Assembly (NCBI GenBank): GCA_002839675.1
Contig: PGYM01000002.1
Coordinates: 352,111 to 416,110 of the forward strand
Direction: 5' to 3'
Length of the DNA: 64,000 nucleotides
Source: Methanomicrobiales archaeon HGW-Methanomicrobiales-1
Lineage (GTDB): Archaea; Halobacteriota; Methanomicrobia; Methanomicrobiales; Methanospirillaceae
The position numbers were made by a program, and so were the translations under genes. The notes below the pieces were generated by a model. It did no database searches and was not told the DNA's origin. It saw nothing but the letters and a program-made list of their open reading frames with translations. Each line of letters starts with the position of its first letter. Position 1 is the first letter of the stretch. Below are positions 25,027 to 35,100 of the stretch, in pieces.

Positions 25027-26364
25027 TCATTTGATCCTGAGCCGCTGCCCGTTCCTCATCAGGTGAACATCATTATCCAGGGTATACCCAAGATCGCTGG
25101 CAAAATCAGCATAGCCTGCCGTCATCTTCATGTCTGCATGAGCAGGGATGATATGCTGGGGTTTTAGCATCTCGAGAAACTCGTAGTGGTCTTCCCGGTA
25201 CGCATGGCCGCTCACGTGCAGATCATCAAAAATCCGGGCCCCGGCCATTTTAAGCTGCTGCTCGATCCTGTACCGGTTTCCGATGTTCATCGGGTTTGGT
25301 ATAATGTTTGCCGAGAAGAGTACCTTGTCACCCTTGCTCAGCTGGTAGGGAGTATCGCCCGCTGCAAGCCGGGTCAGGATTGATCCGGGCTCACCCTGGT
25401 GGCCGGTGACAATAGGCAGGAACTGATCCTTTCCCTCCTTCATCATCCGCCGCATCATACGATCAACGGTTCGTCGGTTCCCATAAACGCTTGCGGTCTC
25501 AGGGAATGAGACGAGTTTCATCTGTTCTGCGGCAACGGAGTATTTCTCCATCGAGCGCCCGAGAAAGATAGGCTTCCTGCCGATCTCATGGGCACATTCC
25601 GCAATTGTCTTGACCCGGGCGATGTGGGATGAGAACGTTGACACAACGATCGCATTCTTGTCGTCCTCGAAACTCGTGATAACACCCCGCACAAGATCGC
25701 GGGCAATCCGCTCGCTGGGGCACCGTCCCGGGCGATGGATATAGGTGCTTTCCACGATGAGAGCCAGCACTCCCTCTTTGCCGAGCTGCCGGAACCGGGC
25801 AAAGTCCGGAGGCTGGCCGATGACCGGTGACCGGTCAAACTTGAAGTCGCAGGCATAGACGATCGCACCGTGGGGTGTGTGAAGCACCGGTGTCACGGTA
25901 TCAATGATCGAATGCTGCGTGCGTACGAATTCCAGTACGAGGTTCGGGGAGAGCGTGTACCGTTGACCGGCGTTGAGTGCGAAGAGTTTGTTTTTTACTT
26001 CAAATTTCTTCTCACCCGCGATCTGCTGCCGGATCAGTTCGGTTGCATAGGGGGTTGCGATAATCGGTGCATTGTACCGGTGCGCAAGTTTGGGAATCGC
26101 CCCGATATGGTCCAGGTGTCCGTGCGAGCAAACGATTGCTTTTACCGTACCCTCAACCTTTTGCAGTATCGTATCATCCGGAATTGCCTTGATCTTGATC
26201 AGATCAAGAGAATGCATCTCGTCAACTTCCGCGTCCTCGTGGATCATCAACTGGTCGAGGCGGAGCCCCATGTCAAAAATGACAATTTCCTTTCCGCAGC
26301 GAACGGCGGTCATGTTGCGCCCGACTTCGTCGTATCCGCCTACGGCTATAATCTCTATTTCCAT
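25027..26364 (-). CDS. RNase J (beta-CASP metallo-beta-lactamase ribonuclease)
   Basis: 445 residues. The zinc-binding motif HxHxDH is at His81-His86 ('SHGHLDHIG'); further motifs are 'YACDFKFD', 'VVSTFSSHIARV' and 'TGHQGEPGS' in the beta-CASP domain, and 'SGHAYREDHYEFL' with 'PAHADMKMTA' at the end. Euryarchaeal RNase J is a 5'-3' exonuclease of mRNA decay. There is no KH domain, which separates it from the CPSF-like aCPSF1. Monocistronic, transcribed away from a 559-base structured gap. Confidence 0.92.
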   Translation of the reverse strand: MEIEIIAVGGYDEVGRNMTAVRCGKEIVIFDMGLRLDQLMIHEDAEVDEMHSLDLIKIKAIPDDTILQKVEGTVKAIVCSHGHLDHIGAIPKLAHRYNAPIIATPYATELIRQQIAGEKKFEVKNKLFALNAGQRYTLSPNLVLEFVRTQHSIIDTVTPVLHTPHGAIVYACDFKFDRSPVIGQPPDFARFRQLGKEGVLALIVESTYIHRPGRCPSERIARDLVRGVITSFEDDKNAIVVSTFSSHIARVKTIAECAHEIGRKPIFLGRSMEKYSVAAEQMKLVSFPETASVYGNRRTVDRMMRRMMKEGKDQFLPIVTGHQGEPGSILTRLAAGDTPYQLSKGDKVLFSANIIPNPMNIGNRYRIEQQLKMAGARIFDDLHVSGHAYREDHYEFLEMLKPQHIIPAHADMKMTAGYADFASDLGYTLDNDVHLMRNGQRLRIK

Positions 26365-26923
26365 TATGTGTTGTATCTCCTGATTTTTTTTCTGATTGTA
26401 TAATCTGCGGGAATTATTTCCCGGTTTTTATGACATCGCATCTATCTTGCGATCCCGTGTGAATCCGCCGGATTAACTATCGGCCAAATCCCCCGGAGTA
26501 AACCGGGGAAACTATCCGTTGGTGAGCCATCTTCGACATATCGGCGAAATTCCCTTAACGAACCGTACGGATATTTGCCCGTTACGGAAAAAGGGCCTCA
26601 GGGGCCATCACCACGAAACCGTGGATCATCGGGATCCTGTACTGGCATCAGAGTCTTCTCCTGATGCTGTTTCTTCGATGGCATGTTACCATCGTCCGCA
26701 TGATTCCTGCACTGTTTCCCGCGCAGGCCATTCCGGGTTATGAGAAGATTCCCGGAATTTGTGTCTATGGTAAATGGTGAGGCAACCACATCAATCTTTG
26801 TTTTCTGCCAGTCATCAAACCGGTGAACATGTGAGCCTCGCATGCCAGTTCGCGTGGGGGTAACCAGGTTTCTTTATTGTTGCACGTTCCCCCACTTGCT
26901 TCAGAGGGTTTGCAACCGGACCC
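26365..26923. other. 559-base gap with a chain of hairpins, possible structured RNA
   Basis: The gap lies between two minus-strand genes and has no convincing ORF. It contains at least five perfect stems of 6-8 bp with loops of 6-13 bases: 26435-26440/26448-26453, 26491-26496/26503-26508, 26645-26651/26661-26667, 26676-26681/26689-26694 and 26730-26737/26751-26758, plus CCGTACGG pairing with CCGTTACGG around 26565-26588. I found none of the conserved signatures of RNase P RNA, SRP RNA or a tRNA. Which strand is transcribed is unknown. Confidence 0.45.
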
Positions 26924-27841
26924 TTACGAACACTTCACACAGATATCATACACCGCATGCCACTGCCCGGGTGAGTACGACCGCACAACCCGCTCGGCCA
27001 GCACTTCTCCCCCCAGTTCGCCAATGCACTCCCGGTGCTCCCCTTCTGCTGATACCAGCGAATAGAAGTGAATGGTCCCACCAGGCTTGCAGAGCCGGAA
27101 CGCGTCTTGTAAAAATTCCGTACCGGACAGGGGGAGGTTCATCACGATCCGGTCAAACCGCCACGGGAAGATCCCGGCCAGTCTCCGGGCATCCGCGAGC
27201 ACGGGAAGCACGTTTGTTGTCCGGTTCTGCGCAATGTTTTCCAGCATCAGTTCTACAGCCCGGGGGTTGAGATCACAGGCAACCACAAGCGCAGCCCGCG
27301 CTGCAAGCGTGATCGCGAATGGACCAACACCGGCAAACATATCGAGTACTGTCTCGTTCCTGCCAGTCTGCTCAAGAATGCGTTGCCGCTCTGAAGAGAG
27401 CCGGGCGGAGAAGTAGGCGGCTTCAAGATCGACATGGAAGCGGTGCCCGTACTCGATCACTTCAGTTCGGGTCGTGGGAACACCGGCAATTACTTCGAAC
27501 TCACGGGTGCGGTACTCGCCCGACACTTCACCTTTCGCGTAGACGATGGTATGAAGGGAGGGGCGTGAGTCGAGAATCTTCTGCGCGCCCACCGGATCGT
27601 TCTCCTGTATGATCGCAATCCCGCCTACCAGTTCGTGCCGTGGCAGCACCACACGCTCCGGGTTCTGCTCGAACTGGCACTGCTCTGCACCCTCGCGCCA
27701 GTCAAGAAGCGGGAGGAGGAGCGCGTCGCCATCGCGCCGTACCTTAAGTGAGAGATCGAGCGCGCCTTCATCGATAAGTGCCCGCCGTGTGGTTTCTCCC
27801 TCGCGTGCAGGTACCCGGATGCCCCATTGTTCAACTGTCAT
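26924..27841 (-). CDS. Trm5-family tRNA (guanine-N1)-methyltransferase
   Basis: 305 residues. Residues ~60-145 match the Trm5 D1/D2 region ('EYGHRFHVDLEAAYFSARLS'), followed by a Rossmann SAM domain with 'VLDMFAGVGPFAITLA' and the catalytic-loop motif 'NLPLSGTEFL'. Trm5 makes m1G37 beside the anticodon, preventing frameshifts; some archaeal relatives act on wyosine precursors, so the exact product is not fixed. It is divergent from HMG-CoA reductase with a 42-base promoter region between them. Confidence 0.9.
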   Translation of the reverse strand: MTVEQWGIRVPAREGETTRRALIDEGALDLSLKVRRDGDALLLPLLDWREGAEQCQFEQNPERVVLPRHELVGGIAIIQENDPVGAQKILDSRPSLHTIVYAKGEVSGEYRTREFEVIAGVPTTRTEVIEYGHRFHVDLEAAYFSARLSSERQRILEQTGRNETVLDMFAGVGPFAITLAARAALVVACDLNPRAVELMLENIAQNRTTNVLPVLADARRLAGIFPWRFDRIVMNLPLSGTEFLQDAFRLCKPGGTIHFYSLVSAEGEHRECIGELGGEVLAERVVRSYSPGQWHAVYDICVKCS

Positions 27842-27856
27842 GCAACCACGTGTATC

Positions 27857-27867
27857 ATAAATTTATA
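27857..27867 (+). promoter_or_regulatory. TATA box of HMG-CoA reductase
   Basis: ATAAATTTATA predicts a transcript start at about 27887, at the ATG (27884). The mRNA is therefore leaderless or nearly so, which argues for this ATG over the upstream ATG at 27827 inside the divergent gene. Confidence 0.5.
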
Positions 27868-27883
27868 CGTGCTACCATTATTC

Positions 27884-29161
27884 ATGGCTGATGATGGCGG
27901 GCACCGATCAGGGGCCGGAAACAGTGAAGGTTCCGGTCGGAACAATGAGCGGGACACAATAATCCACGGAAAACTGAAGAGCGGGGAACTCCGGCTTTAC
28001 CAGCTGGAGACCGAGCTCACGGCCATGGATGCGATCCGCGTGCGCCGGGAATATATCGAAGAGGAGACCGGTACAAAACTCGAAAATCTCGGCATCTTCT
28101 CGATCGATATCGAGCGCGTAGTGAAACGCAATTGCGAGAATATGATCGGCACGATACAGGTACCGCTTGGCGTAGCCGGGCCGATCTCGATAAAAGGCGG
28201 TTACGCGCAGGGCAAATACTGGCTCCCACTCGCAACAACGGAAGGTGCGCTTATCGCATCCGTGAACCGCGGGTGCAGTGCGATCTCGAGAGCCGGTGGG
28301 GCCGAAGTGCGTGTCCTGCATGACGGGATGACCCGGGCACCGGTCTTTGCTGCCGACAGCATAGTTCACGCGGCACAGGTCTGCGACTGGGTGGTCGCTC
28401 ACCGCGATGAACTCAAAGCAGCTGCGGAGAGTACGACGTCCCATGGGAAACTGAATGATATGGTCACCTTTGTAGCGGGAACAAGTGTCTATGTGAGGCT
28501 GGAGTTCGACACCAAGGATGCGATGGGGATGAACATGGTCACCATCGCAAGCGCGAAAGTGGCCGACCTGATCGCACAGGGAACGGGAGTGCGGCTCATT
28601 GCCCTTTCCGGCAATATGTGTACGGACAAGAAACCAGCCGCAATCAACGCAATCATGGGCCGGGGGCGCAGCGTTGTCGCGGGAGTTGCCCTCTCCCACG
28701 AACTGATCGCCCAGATCTTCAAGACCGATGCAAAGACCATTCATGAAGTGAACTACCGGAAGAACCTCGTGGGGTCAGCCCGGGCCGGCGCCATGGGCTT
28801 CAATGCGCACGCGGCAAACGTTGTGGCAGCGATGTTCATTGCCTGCGGGCAGGACGCGGCGCATGCAATCGATGGCAGCACCTGTATCACCACCGTTGAT
28901 CTCACGGATACCGGGATTTACGTCGCGGTCACGCTTCCCTCCCTCCCAGTAGGGACCGTGGGAGGGGGAACCGTTGTCGGGACGCAACAGGAATGCCTCA
29001 AAATTTTAGGGGTTGCCGGCAGTGGTTCACCCCCGGGAACCAATGCAAAGAAACTGGGCGAGATCATTGGTGCAGCCGTCCTTGCCGGGGAACTGTCCCT
29101 TCTCGGTGCACTTGCCGCCCAGCACCTTGCCCGGGCACACCAGCAGCTCGGGCGCGGCTGA
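27884..29161 (+). CDS. hmgA: Hydroxymethylglutaryl-CoA reductase (class I)
   Basis: 425 residues. Reduces HMG-CoA to mevalonate with NADPH, the committed step to archaeal lipids. Class I signatures: 'ENMIGTIQVPLGVAGP', catalytic Glu in 'TTEGALIASVNRGC', Lys in 'GNMCTDKKPAAINA', 'DAMGMNMVT' and the glycine-rich 'GTVGGGTVVGTQQ', with the HVxNY-like helix and His near the C-terminus ('QHLARAHQQL'). A low-complexity Gly/Ser/Asn stretch of about 20 residues sits at the N-terminus. No membrane segment, as in other archaea. Confidence 0.95.
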   Translation: MADDGGHRSGAGNSEGSGRNNERDTIIHGKLKSGELRLYQLETELTAMDAIRVRREYIEEETGTKLENLGIFSIDIERVVKRNCENMIGTIQVPLGVAGPISIKGGYAQGKYWLPLATTEGALIASVNRGCSAISRAGGAEVRVLHDGMTRAPVFAADSIVHAAQVCDWVVAHRDELKAAAESTTSHGKLNDMVTFVAGTSVYVRLEFDTKDAMGMNMVTIASAKVADLIAQGTGVRLIALSGNMCTDKKPAAINAIMGRGRSVVAGVALSHELIAQIFKTDAKTIHEVNYRKNLVGSARAGAMGFNAHAANVVAAMFIACGQDAAHAIDGSTCITTVDLTDTGIYVAVTLPSLPVGTVGGGTVVGTQQECLKILGVAGSGSPPGTNAKKLGEIIGAAVLAGELSLLGALAAQHLARAHQQLGRG

Positions 29162-29199
29162 TATTTAAAAAAAGTATTCCCGGATATTTTCTTTTTTCA

Positions 29200-29685
29200 T
29201 CAGAACCGGAACCACTTCATCATCACAAACGCATCTTCCCCGTTTGCATAGTACTGGTCAATCCCGAACACGTGCCGGTAACCCAGCCGTTTGTAAAACT
29301 GCTGCGCTGCCGTGTTGGATACCCGCACTTCGAGCTGGACTGCGGTTGCAAGTTCGAGGGCAAACTGGTGTTCTACCCGGCGCACAAGCAGCCTGCCGAT
29401 CCCTTTATGGCGGTACATCGGGCTGATCCCCAGGTTGCAGAGATGGCCGTAGATATTCTCGCCATTATCTTCGAGCCCACCCACCACAAAGCCCACTACC
29501 TGACCGTCGCAGACTGCAACAAAGTAGGTGGTCGGGTAATAGGTGAGCGCCTCTAAAAAGACCGGCATTTCCCACGGGTCGATAAAGCACTCTTTCTCAA
29601 TAGCTACAATCGCCGCGAGATCAGAGGGTATTGCCCGCCGTATCAAGGGCAGCGGATAGGTCACAAGATCATGGGGTCGGATCAT
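29200..29685 (-). CDS. rimI: Ribosomal protein alanine N-acetyltransferase-like GNAT enzyme
   Basis: 161 residues of the GNAT fold. The acetyl-CoA pyrophosphate loop is in 'PMYRHKGIGRLLVRRV' (R/QxxGxG/A), and the family features 'AIEKECFIDPWEMPVF' and 'VRVSNTAAQQFYKRLGYR' are those of RimI/Ard1. It probably acetylates protein N-termini. The ATG at 29685 is preferred because GGGAG lies about 8 bases upstream; a GTG at 29700 would bury that site. It converges with HMG-CoA reductase. Confidence 0.88.
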   Translation of the reverse strand: MIRPHDLVTYPLPLIRRAIPSDLAAIVAIEKECFIDPWEMPVFLEALTYYPTTYFVAVCDGQVVGFVVGGLEDNGENIYGHLCNLGISPMYRHKGIGRLLVRRVEHQFALELATAVQLEVRVSNTAAQQFYKRLGYRHVFGIDQYYANGEDAFVMMKWFRF

Positions 29686-29841
29686 GTCGGGGTCTCCCAC
29701 AATGGGGATATTGCTGTACTGCTGGGAGCCCGCAGGTCAAAGTTTTTGCCCCTGAACGGGCGGCAGCGGTGTGCGGAAATATAAGGGATCACACCCAACT
29801 TTTAGAGCAACTGTGTCTCCCTGTCCGGTGCTGGTGTTGGT

Positions 29842-31107
29842 ATGGTAAAGATCTATCGTTTTTCCGGGGTGCGCCCCACCCGTGAATGTGCGCAGGCAAT
29901 CGCTGCCGTTCCGTATGATGTCGTGACTGCAAATGAAGCCCGCAGGATCATTGAGAAAAAACCCGAGAGTTTCCTGCGCGTGAGCAGGCCGGATGCGGAA
30001 CTGCCCGGCATCGACCCCCACGATGACAAGGTATACGAGCGGGCGCACGAGAACTTTGCAGCACTCCAGGAATCAGGAAAGATCCAAAAGGATCCCGAGC
30101 CGGGCATGTACGCCTACCGGGTGAAACAGGACGGGGATACGTTCCTTGGCCTCTGCTGCTGTCTTGATGTTGACGATTACCGGCAGAACCATATCCGCAG
30201 GCACGAGCAGACCCGGTACGACAAGGAAGAGGACCGGACCCGGCACATTGAAGCCGTAAAGGCGCACAACGGGCCGGTAGTACTCCTGTTCCGGAACAGC
30301 GGGGACATCTATTCGCTCATCAATGCACAGGTTTCCGGAGGCGCGGTTCCCGATGCAGAGGTGCGGACCGATGATGGAGATATTCACCAGATCTTCCGTA
30401 TCACGGACCCGACCATCCTTGCCCGGTTCGAACAGCACTTCGCAGGCCTACCCTCACTCTATATCGCTGACGGGCACCACCGGGCAAAGGCGGCAGTAAA
30501 CGTGGCTGACCGCAGGATCGCAGCAAAGGTCCCCTGCGATGAAGAAACTTTCCGGTTCATGGGGGTCATGTTTGCCCACGACAAGGTAAAGATCCATGGC
30601 TACAGCCGGTTGCTCATGGATCTGGGCACGTACACACAGGACACCTTCCTTGACGCTTTGAAAAAATATTTTGATGTCGAGCCGTACGGCAGGGTGGACG
30701 GACGCGGATTCAACATAAAACCAAAGTGCAAGAAACCGGAACGCTACCACGTTGTGCACATGTATCTTGGGGGCCAGTGGTATGAGTGCACGCGCCTGCT
30801 GGAGAAGAATGCGGCACCATTAGATGCCCTTGACGTGGCTGTGCTCCAGACGTGGGTGCTGGAAGGCATGCTCGGGATCACCGATCCCCGTGGCGATGCC
30901 CGGCTCCAGTATCTCGGGGGTGCCCGGCCGGTTGCCGATCTGGAACGGCTTGTCGACAACGGGGAATACCGGCTCGCGTTTGCCATGCAGCCGGTCCGGG
31001 TCGAGACCGTACTGTCCATTGCCGATGCCGGAGGCGTCATGCCCCCCAAGTCCACGTGGTTCGAGCCCAAACTCTTGAGCGGGCTTGTGGTTCACACGTT
31101 CGAGTGA
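29842..31107 (+). CDS. DUF1015-family protein
   Basis: 421 residues matching DUF1015: 'RPTRECAQAIAAVPYDVV' at the N-terminus, 'RHEQTRYDKEEDRTRHIEA' in the middle and 'LYIADGHHRAKAA' around residue 210. Members occur widely in bacteria and archaea, and some have been linked to serine kinase (SerK-type) activity, with the DGHHR segment as the active region. Whether this one phosphorylates serine is not known. The upstream gene is divergent; hisG follows after 63 bases and may be cotranscribed. Confidence 0.87.
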   Translation: MVKIYRFSGVRPTRECAQAIAAVPYDVVTANEARRIIEKKPESFLRVSRPDAELPGIDPHDDKVYERAHENFAALQESGKIQKDPEPGMYAYRVKQDGDTFLGLCCCLDVDDYRQNHIRRHEQTRYDKEEDRTRHIEAVKAHNGPVVLLFRNSGDIYSLINAQVSGGAVPDAEVRTDDGDIHQIFRITDPTILARFEQHFAGLPSLYIADGHHRAKAAVNVADRRIAAKVPCDEETFRFMGVMFAHDKVKIHGYSRLLMDLGTYTQDTFLDALKKYFDVEPYGRVDGRGFNIKPKCKKPERYHVVHMYLGGQWYECTRLLEKNAAPLDALDVAVLQTWVLEGMLGITDPRGDARLQYLGGARPVADLERLVDNGEYRLAFAMQPVRVETVLSIADAGGVMPPKSTWFEPKLLSGLVVHTFE

Positions 31108-31170
31108 ATTCCGTGGTAAACCTGTACCAACCCCTCATCTTTATTCTTTTTACCGCGAAGAGTATACGGT

Positions 31171-32043
31171 ATGATTACCATCGCACTCCCGAAAGGCAGC
31201 CTTGAAGCACAGACACTCCAGCTCTTCAAGGAAGCAGACCTTGAGGTCAAGCGCACGGACCGCGATTACAATCCCCGCATTGCTGATGATCGGATCGGCA
31301 AGATCAAGATCCTGCGCCCGCAGGAGATCCCCACGTACGTGGAGAAGGGCTATTTTGATATAGGCATCTCTGGTCTTGACTGGGTGAACGAGACCAACTC
31401 GGATGTCGTGGAGGTGGCCAACCTCTCGTACAGCAAGACCGGGGAAGGCAACGTAAAGATCGTGATCGCGGTCCACCGTGACGAGCCCATCGAAAATGTC
31501 TCCCAGATCCGCCCGAACAGCCGGGTGACGACCGAATACCCTGAGCTCACGAGGAAGTTTTTCGAAGATCTGAAAATTCCCGTCCAGATGTTCCATTCAT
31601 TCGGTGCATCTGAGGCAAAAGTCCCCGATCTCATGGATGTTGTTGTCGACCTGACCGAGACCGGCACCACGTTGCGCAAGAACGGGCTGAAGATCATCGG
31701 GCAGATCATGGAGTCCCACACGGTGATCTGTGCGAACAAGGCAAGCTGGGCAGACCCGGTGAAGCGTCGGGAGATCGAAGAGATCCGGACGCTGCTCTTT
31801 GGCGTCATTGAAGCAAGAAACAAGGTGCTCCTGACCATGAACGTTCCTTCTGCATCGATGGAGAAGATTGTTGCAGCCCTGCCAGCAATGAAAAAGCCGA
31901 CGGTGAGCCAGCTCCATGGGATCGATTATTACAGTATCCAGACGGTTGTGCAGAAAAATATGGTGAACCAGCTGATCCCCCGGCTCAAGGCGTGTGGGGC
32001 AGAAGATATCCTGGAGATCCCGATAACGAAGATTGTGCCGTAG
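31171..32043 (+). CDS. hisG: ATP phosphoribosyltransferase (long form)
   Basis: 290 residues. First enzyme of histidine synthesis, joining ATP and PRPP. Signatures: 'ITIALPKGSLEAQTL' at the N-terminus, 'GISGLDWVNE' and the PRPP loop 'DVVVDLTETGTTLRKNGL'. Residues ~215-290 form the ACT-like regulatory domain ('LTMNVPSASMEKIVAALPAM') for histidine feedback, so this is the long form that does not need HisZ. No other his gene is adjacent. Confidence 0.95.
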   Translation: MITIALPKGSLEAQTLQLFKEADLEVKRTDRDYNPRIADDRIGKIKILRPQEIPTYVEKGYFDIGISGLDWVNETNSDVVEVANLSYSKTGEGNVKIVIAVHRDEPIENVSQIRPNSRVTTEYPELTRKFFEDLKIPVQMFHSFGASEAKVPDLMDVVVDLTETGTTLRKNGLKIIGQIMESHTVICANKASWADPVKRREIEEIRTLLFGVIEARNKVLLTMNVPSASMEKIVAALPAMKKPTVSQLHGIDYYSIQTVVQKNMVNQLIPRLKACGAEDILEIPITKIVP

Positions 32044-32147
32044 CTGGGCAACAGGAGAAATTTATTTTTTCGATATCAATAACATAAAAAATTATCAGAA
32101 ATACATCCATCATATGATGAAAAAAAAGGATTGAACAAATAAGAATA

Positions 32148-35100
32148 TTATTCCAGCTTGATAAACGCCCTTGTTGATACATCACCTTTCGAATAGAGGG
32201 CAGAACCGGAATTTTCTTTTCCCCCCGGTGTGGATTCTGAGGCCCGTACGGTTATCCGGTAGATATCCCCCGGTTTCAAGGTGCTGGTATCAATTACGAA
32301 TGAGTATGTGCCGCTATTGCCAGCGGGGGGTGAAATCAGTAGATTTGCATATGCCGGCCATAAATTTTGAGATGCTGCGCAGGAAACAGGATTTGAACTG
32401 GTCTCGGAACAGTACAACAGCTTCTCGTTCAAGTGTTTGTCCCCGTCATATCCAATCTTCCATGACACCGTCATGAGGTTCGGATCCGTTGCAACGGGCG
32501 TAACCAGCACATCTGTCACCGTGAGGGTTGTTGGTGTCCCGAAAGGATTATCCGCTTGACCCGGATGAATTGTCCATATTTTGGATGGCACAGTTACCGT
32601 CTGGCTTTTACCGGTGACCGTGTCGATGAAGGTGACTGGACTCTGATCGCCAAAGATCCCAATCGCACCAGCCTTTTTCATCTCGAACTGGATGTTTGCC
32701 ATCCAGATATCATTCAGGATTATCTTACCTACATCGAAGTCCAGTTGCTTTGGGGTCAGCCCTGGGATAAGGGTAGGGTTCGTCCAGTTGCCGGTATCGT
32801 CACGTACGTATTCATAATACTGGTTCTTCGGGGGAATAACCGGGACCTCTGTGTACTTTTTCACCAGTGTTGAGGATGAGGCTCCTCCGCCAGGATTGTA
32901 CACATATTCAAGATATTCATCTACTGCATCACCGGTAACAGCATTTCCGTCAACGGTGATTTTACCGAAGTCGGCTTTCAGCTGGGTCTGTCCGCCAGCC
33001 TGCTCGTTCAGCGCCCCGGCAATATCTGTGTAGATGGTCGCCAGTTGAGTGGGATCGCTGGCCGGGTAGTATTTACCTCCGGTATCCGTGGCGTACCGGG
33101 TCAGTTCATCACTACTCACATCAGATCCAAGGCCGATAGTGAATATCTTTATTTTTTTGCTATTTGCCCATGCAATAATACTGCCTGTTCCGACATCGGG
33201 GAATGACTTGATCGAGGGAGATGTCTTTATACTTTCGGGATCTCCCCCGGTATTCCATTTACCATCCGTCAGCAGGATGATCGCTCTTACGGGTCTCTCT
33301 GTCGAGTAAGCAGGAAACTGCGAAACCGCATTGTACAGTCCTTCACGTGTTGGAGTTCCCCCGGCAGGTACAATTCCGTCGAGACCTCCAGTTACCTCTG
33401 TCAGGGTATGCAAGTTCAGAACGAGATCATTGCTCGCGTAAACATTATCCCCGTAATCCTTCGGTTTCCCTGCATTGTAGTGAGCGTTGAGGTAGAGCTG
33501 GTGGGGGGAAGCTGGATCATATTTGTTGTAATAATACCCGGGACAACCGTTGCCACACTCATAAGCTGAATCGTCGGCTACCCAATACCAGCTACCATAC
33601 ACATGATCCCAGCTCCATGAGCTTCCCGATTTAGTCGGTGCCAGTTTCGCCCAACCGGATTCTCCATCATTATCACCAAAGGATACAAGCCCGATATGAT
33701 CCTTTCCTTCCGTTAGTTTTGAGGAAAAAGTCAAAGCCGCATCCTTGGCCTGGACCATCCTATCAGGATAATCCAGCAGCATGCTCCCTGACCGGTCATT
33801 ACAGAGCACGACATCGATTGGCTTTGGCTGGAGTGCTGCGCCGGTCCCCTTGATCCAGATCTTGACATTGATGATATCCCCCACATTGGGATCCAAGTTA
33901 TCAATCTCCGATTCAACAGTAAGAAACGGATAATTCTTCCAGACAAACGTGATCTCCCGGGTCTTTACCTCGCCGGTCTTCCCATTAGTCCATGTAGCTG
34001 TCACTTTACAGGATCCCGTTGCTGCCTCATCGTACCCTGTCTCTCCCTTCTTGGCAAAGGTTCCCGGTAGGAACTGAACAGTTGCATAACCGCTGTCCAT
34101 CGCAGTGGTGACCGTAGTTGGAGGGGTAAGTGATGATGAAACGGTTTCCGCGAACGTGCCTAGAGTGCCATCAGGCTTCGTGTAGGTAAGCGTGTCGGCA
34201 GACTTCGTGAAAATGACGGTCTCTCCCTTGACTGCATTGCCCGAGACATCTACCACCCGGGCTTTGACATCAACCGGTTTTGCCCCGTCAACATCCATGC
34301 TGACCATTGTCTGGGGGCTTGCTGTCAGGAACATGTCAACCGGGTCCAAGGCGGTAAATTCTACAGTCTGACTGCAGAAGCCAGACTCAAGTGTATCAGT
34401 ACAAAGAAGCGTTGCATTCATTGCAGTAGTTGTTCCGGGAACAACTGGCGTGGCTGTAATGGTGTATATACCGGCGATGCTCTTCGCACCATAAGGTGTG
34501 GAAGCGATACCATCGGGACCCGTAATCAGATGGACTTCTTCCCCTGGCTTGGATGTCGTGACCCAGAGATCTGCATATCCAATAGGATTGTGATTTTTAT
34601 CCAGAACCGTCCAGTAAAAGATAAAACTGTGCTCTGGATCCTTGCCATCGGCAGGCCAAGACGAAGGAGAGGGGTGCAGCTGGACCAGATAACACGGATC
34701 GCTGTCCGCTACGCCCGTGATAGTGACCAGGCCTCCCAGATATGATCCGATTGGGTAGATCTGGATGTTATTTGGCCCGGCAAGTGTTGAGACCCGAAGA
34801 TCCACAGAAGCATTCCCTCCCCCATCTGTTGGAACTGTCAGATCCTGCACATATTCCGTGCCCTGCAGGAAGCCTGCGCCCCCGTCGCCTGACATATGGA
34901 GAACGATATTGTGGATTTCTGCCGTGTTTTTATTATCAACGGGATTATTCGAAATGTCTGTAAGTGGGATAACGATTTGGGTGACTGAACCCGCTGTCAC
35001 TTTGAGCGGGTAATCAACTACTGCTCCCGATGGAATATCGTGATCAATTCGCTGGGTACAGCTGATAGGTAATATCGTCCCATCAGTGGAGGTAACGGTG

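Noticed and set aside
26598-26843. 81-codon minus-strand reading frame in the gap
   Set aside because: Composition is unlike the neighbouring genes, there is no ribosome-binding site or recognised motif, and it crosses several hairpins.
26365-26923. RNase P RNA or SRP RNA in the hairpin-rich gap
   Set aside because: I looked on both strands for the conserved RNase P (GGAAAGTCC-like, ACAGAA) and SRP helix 8 (GGAAGC/AGCAG) patterns and did not find them. The region stays unassigned.
27908-28744. Minus-strand frame of 278 codons opposite HMG-CoA reductase
   Set aside because: Antisense shadow; the plus-strand gene has all catalytic motifs.
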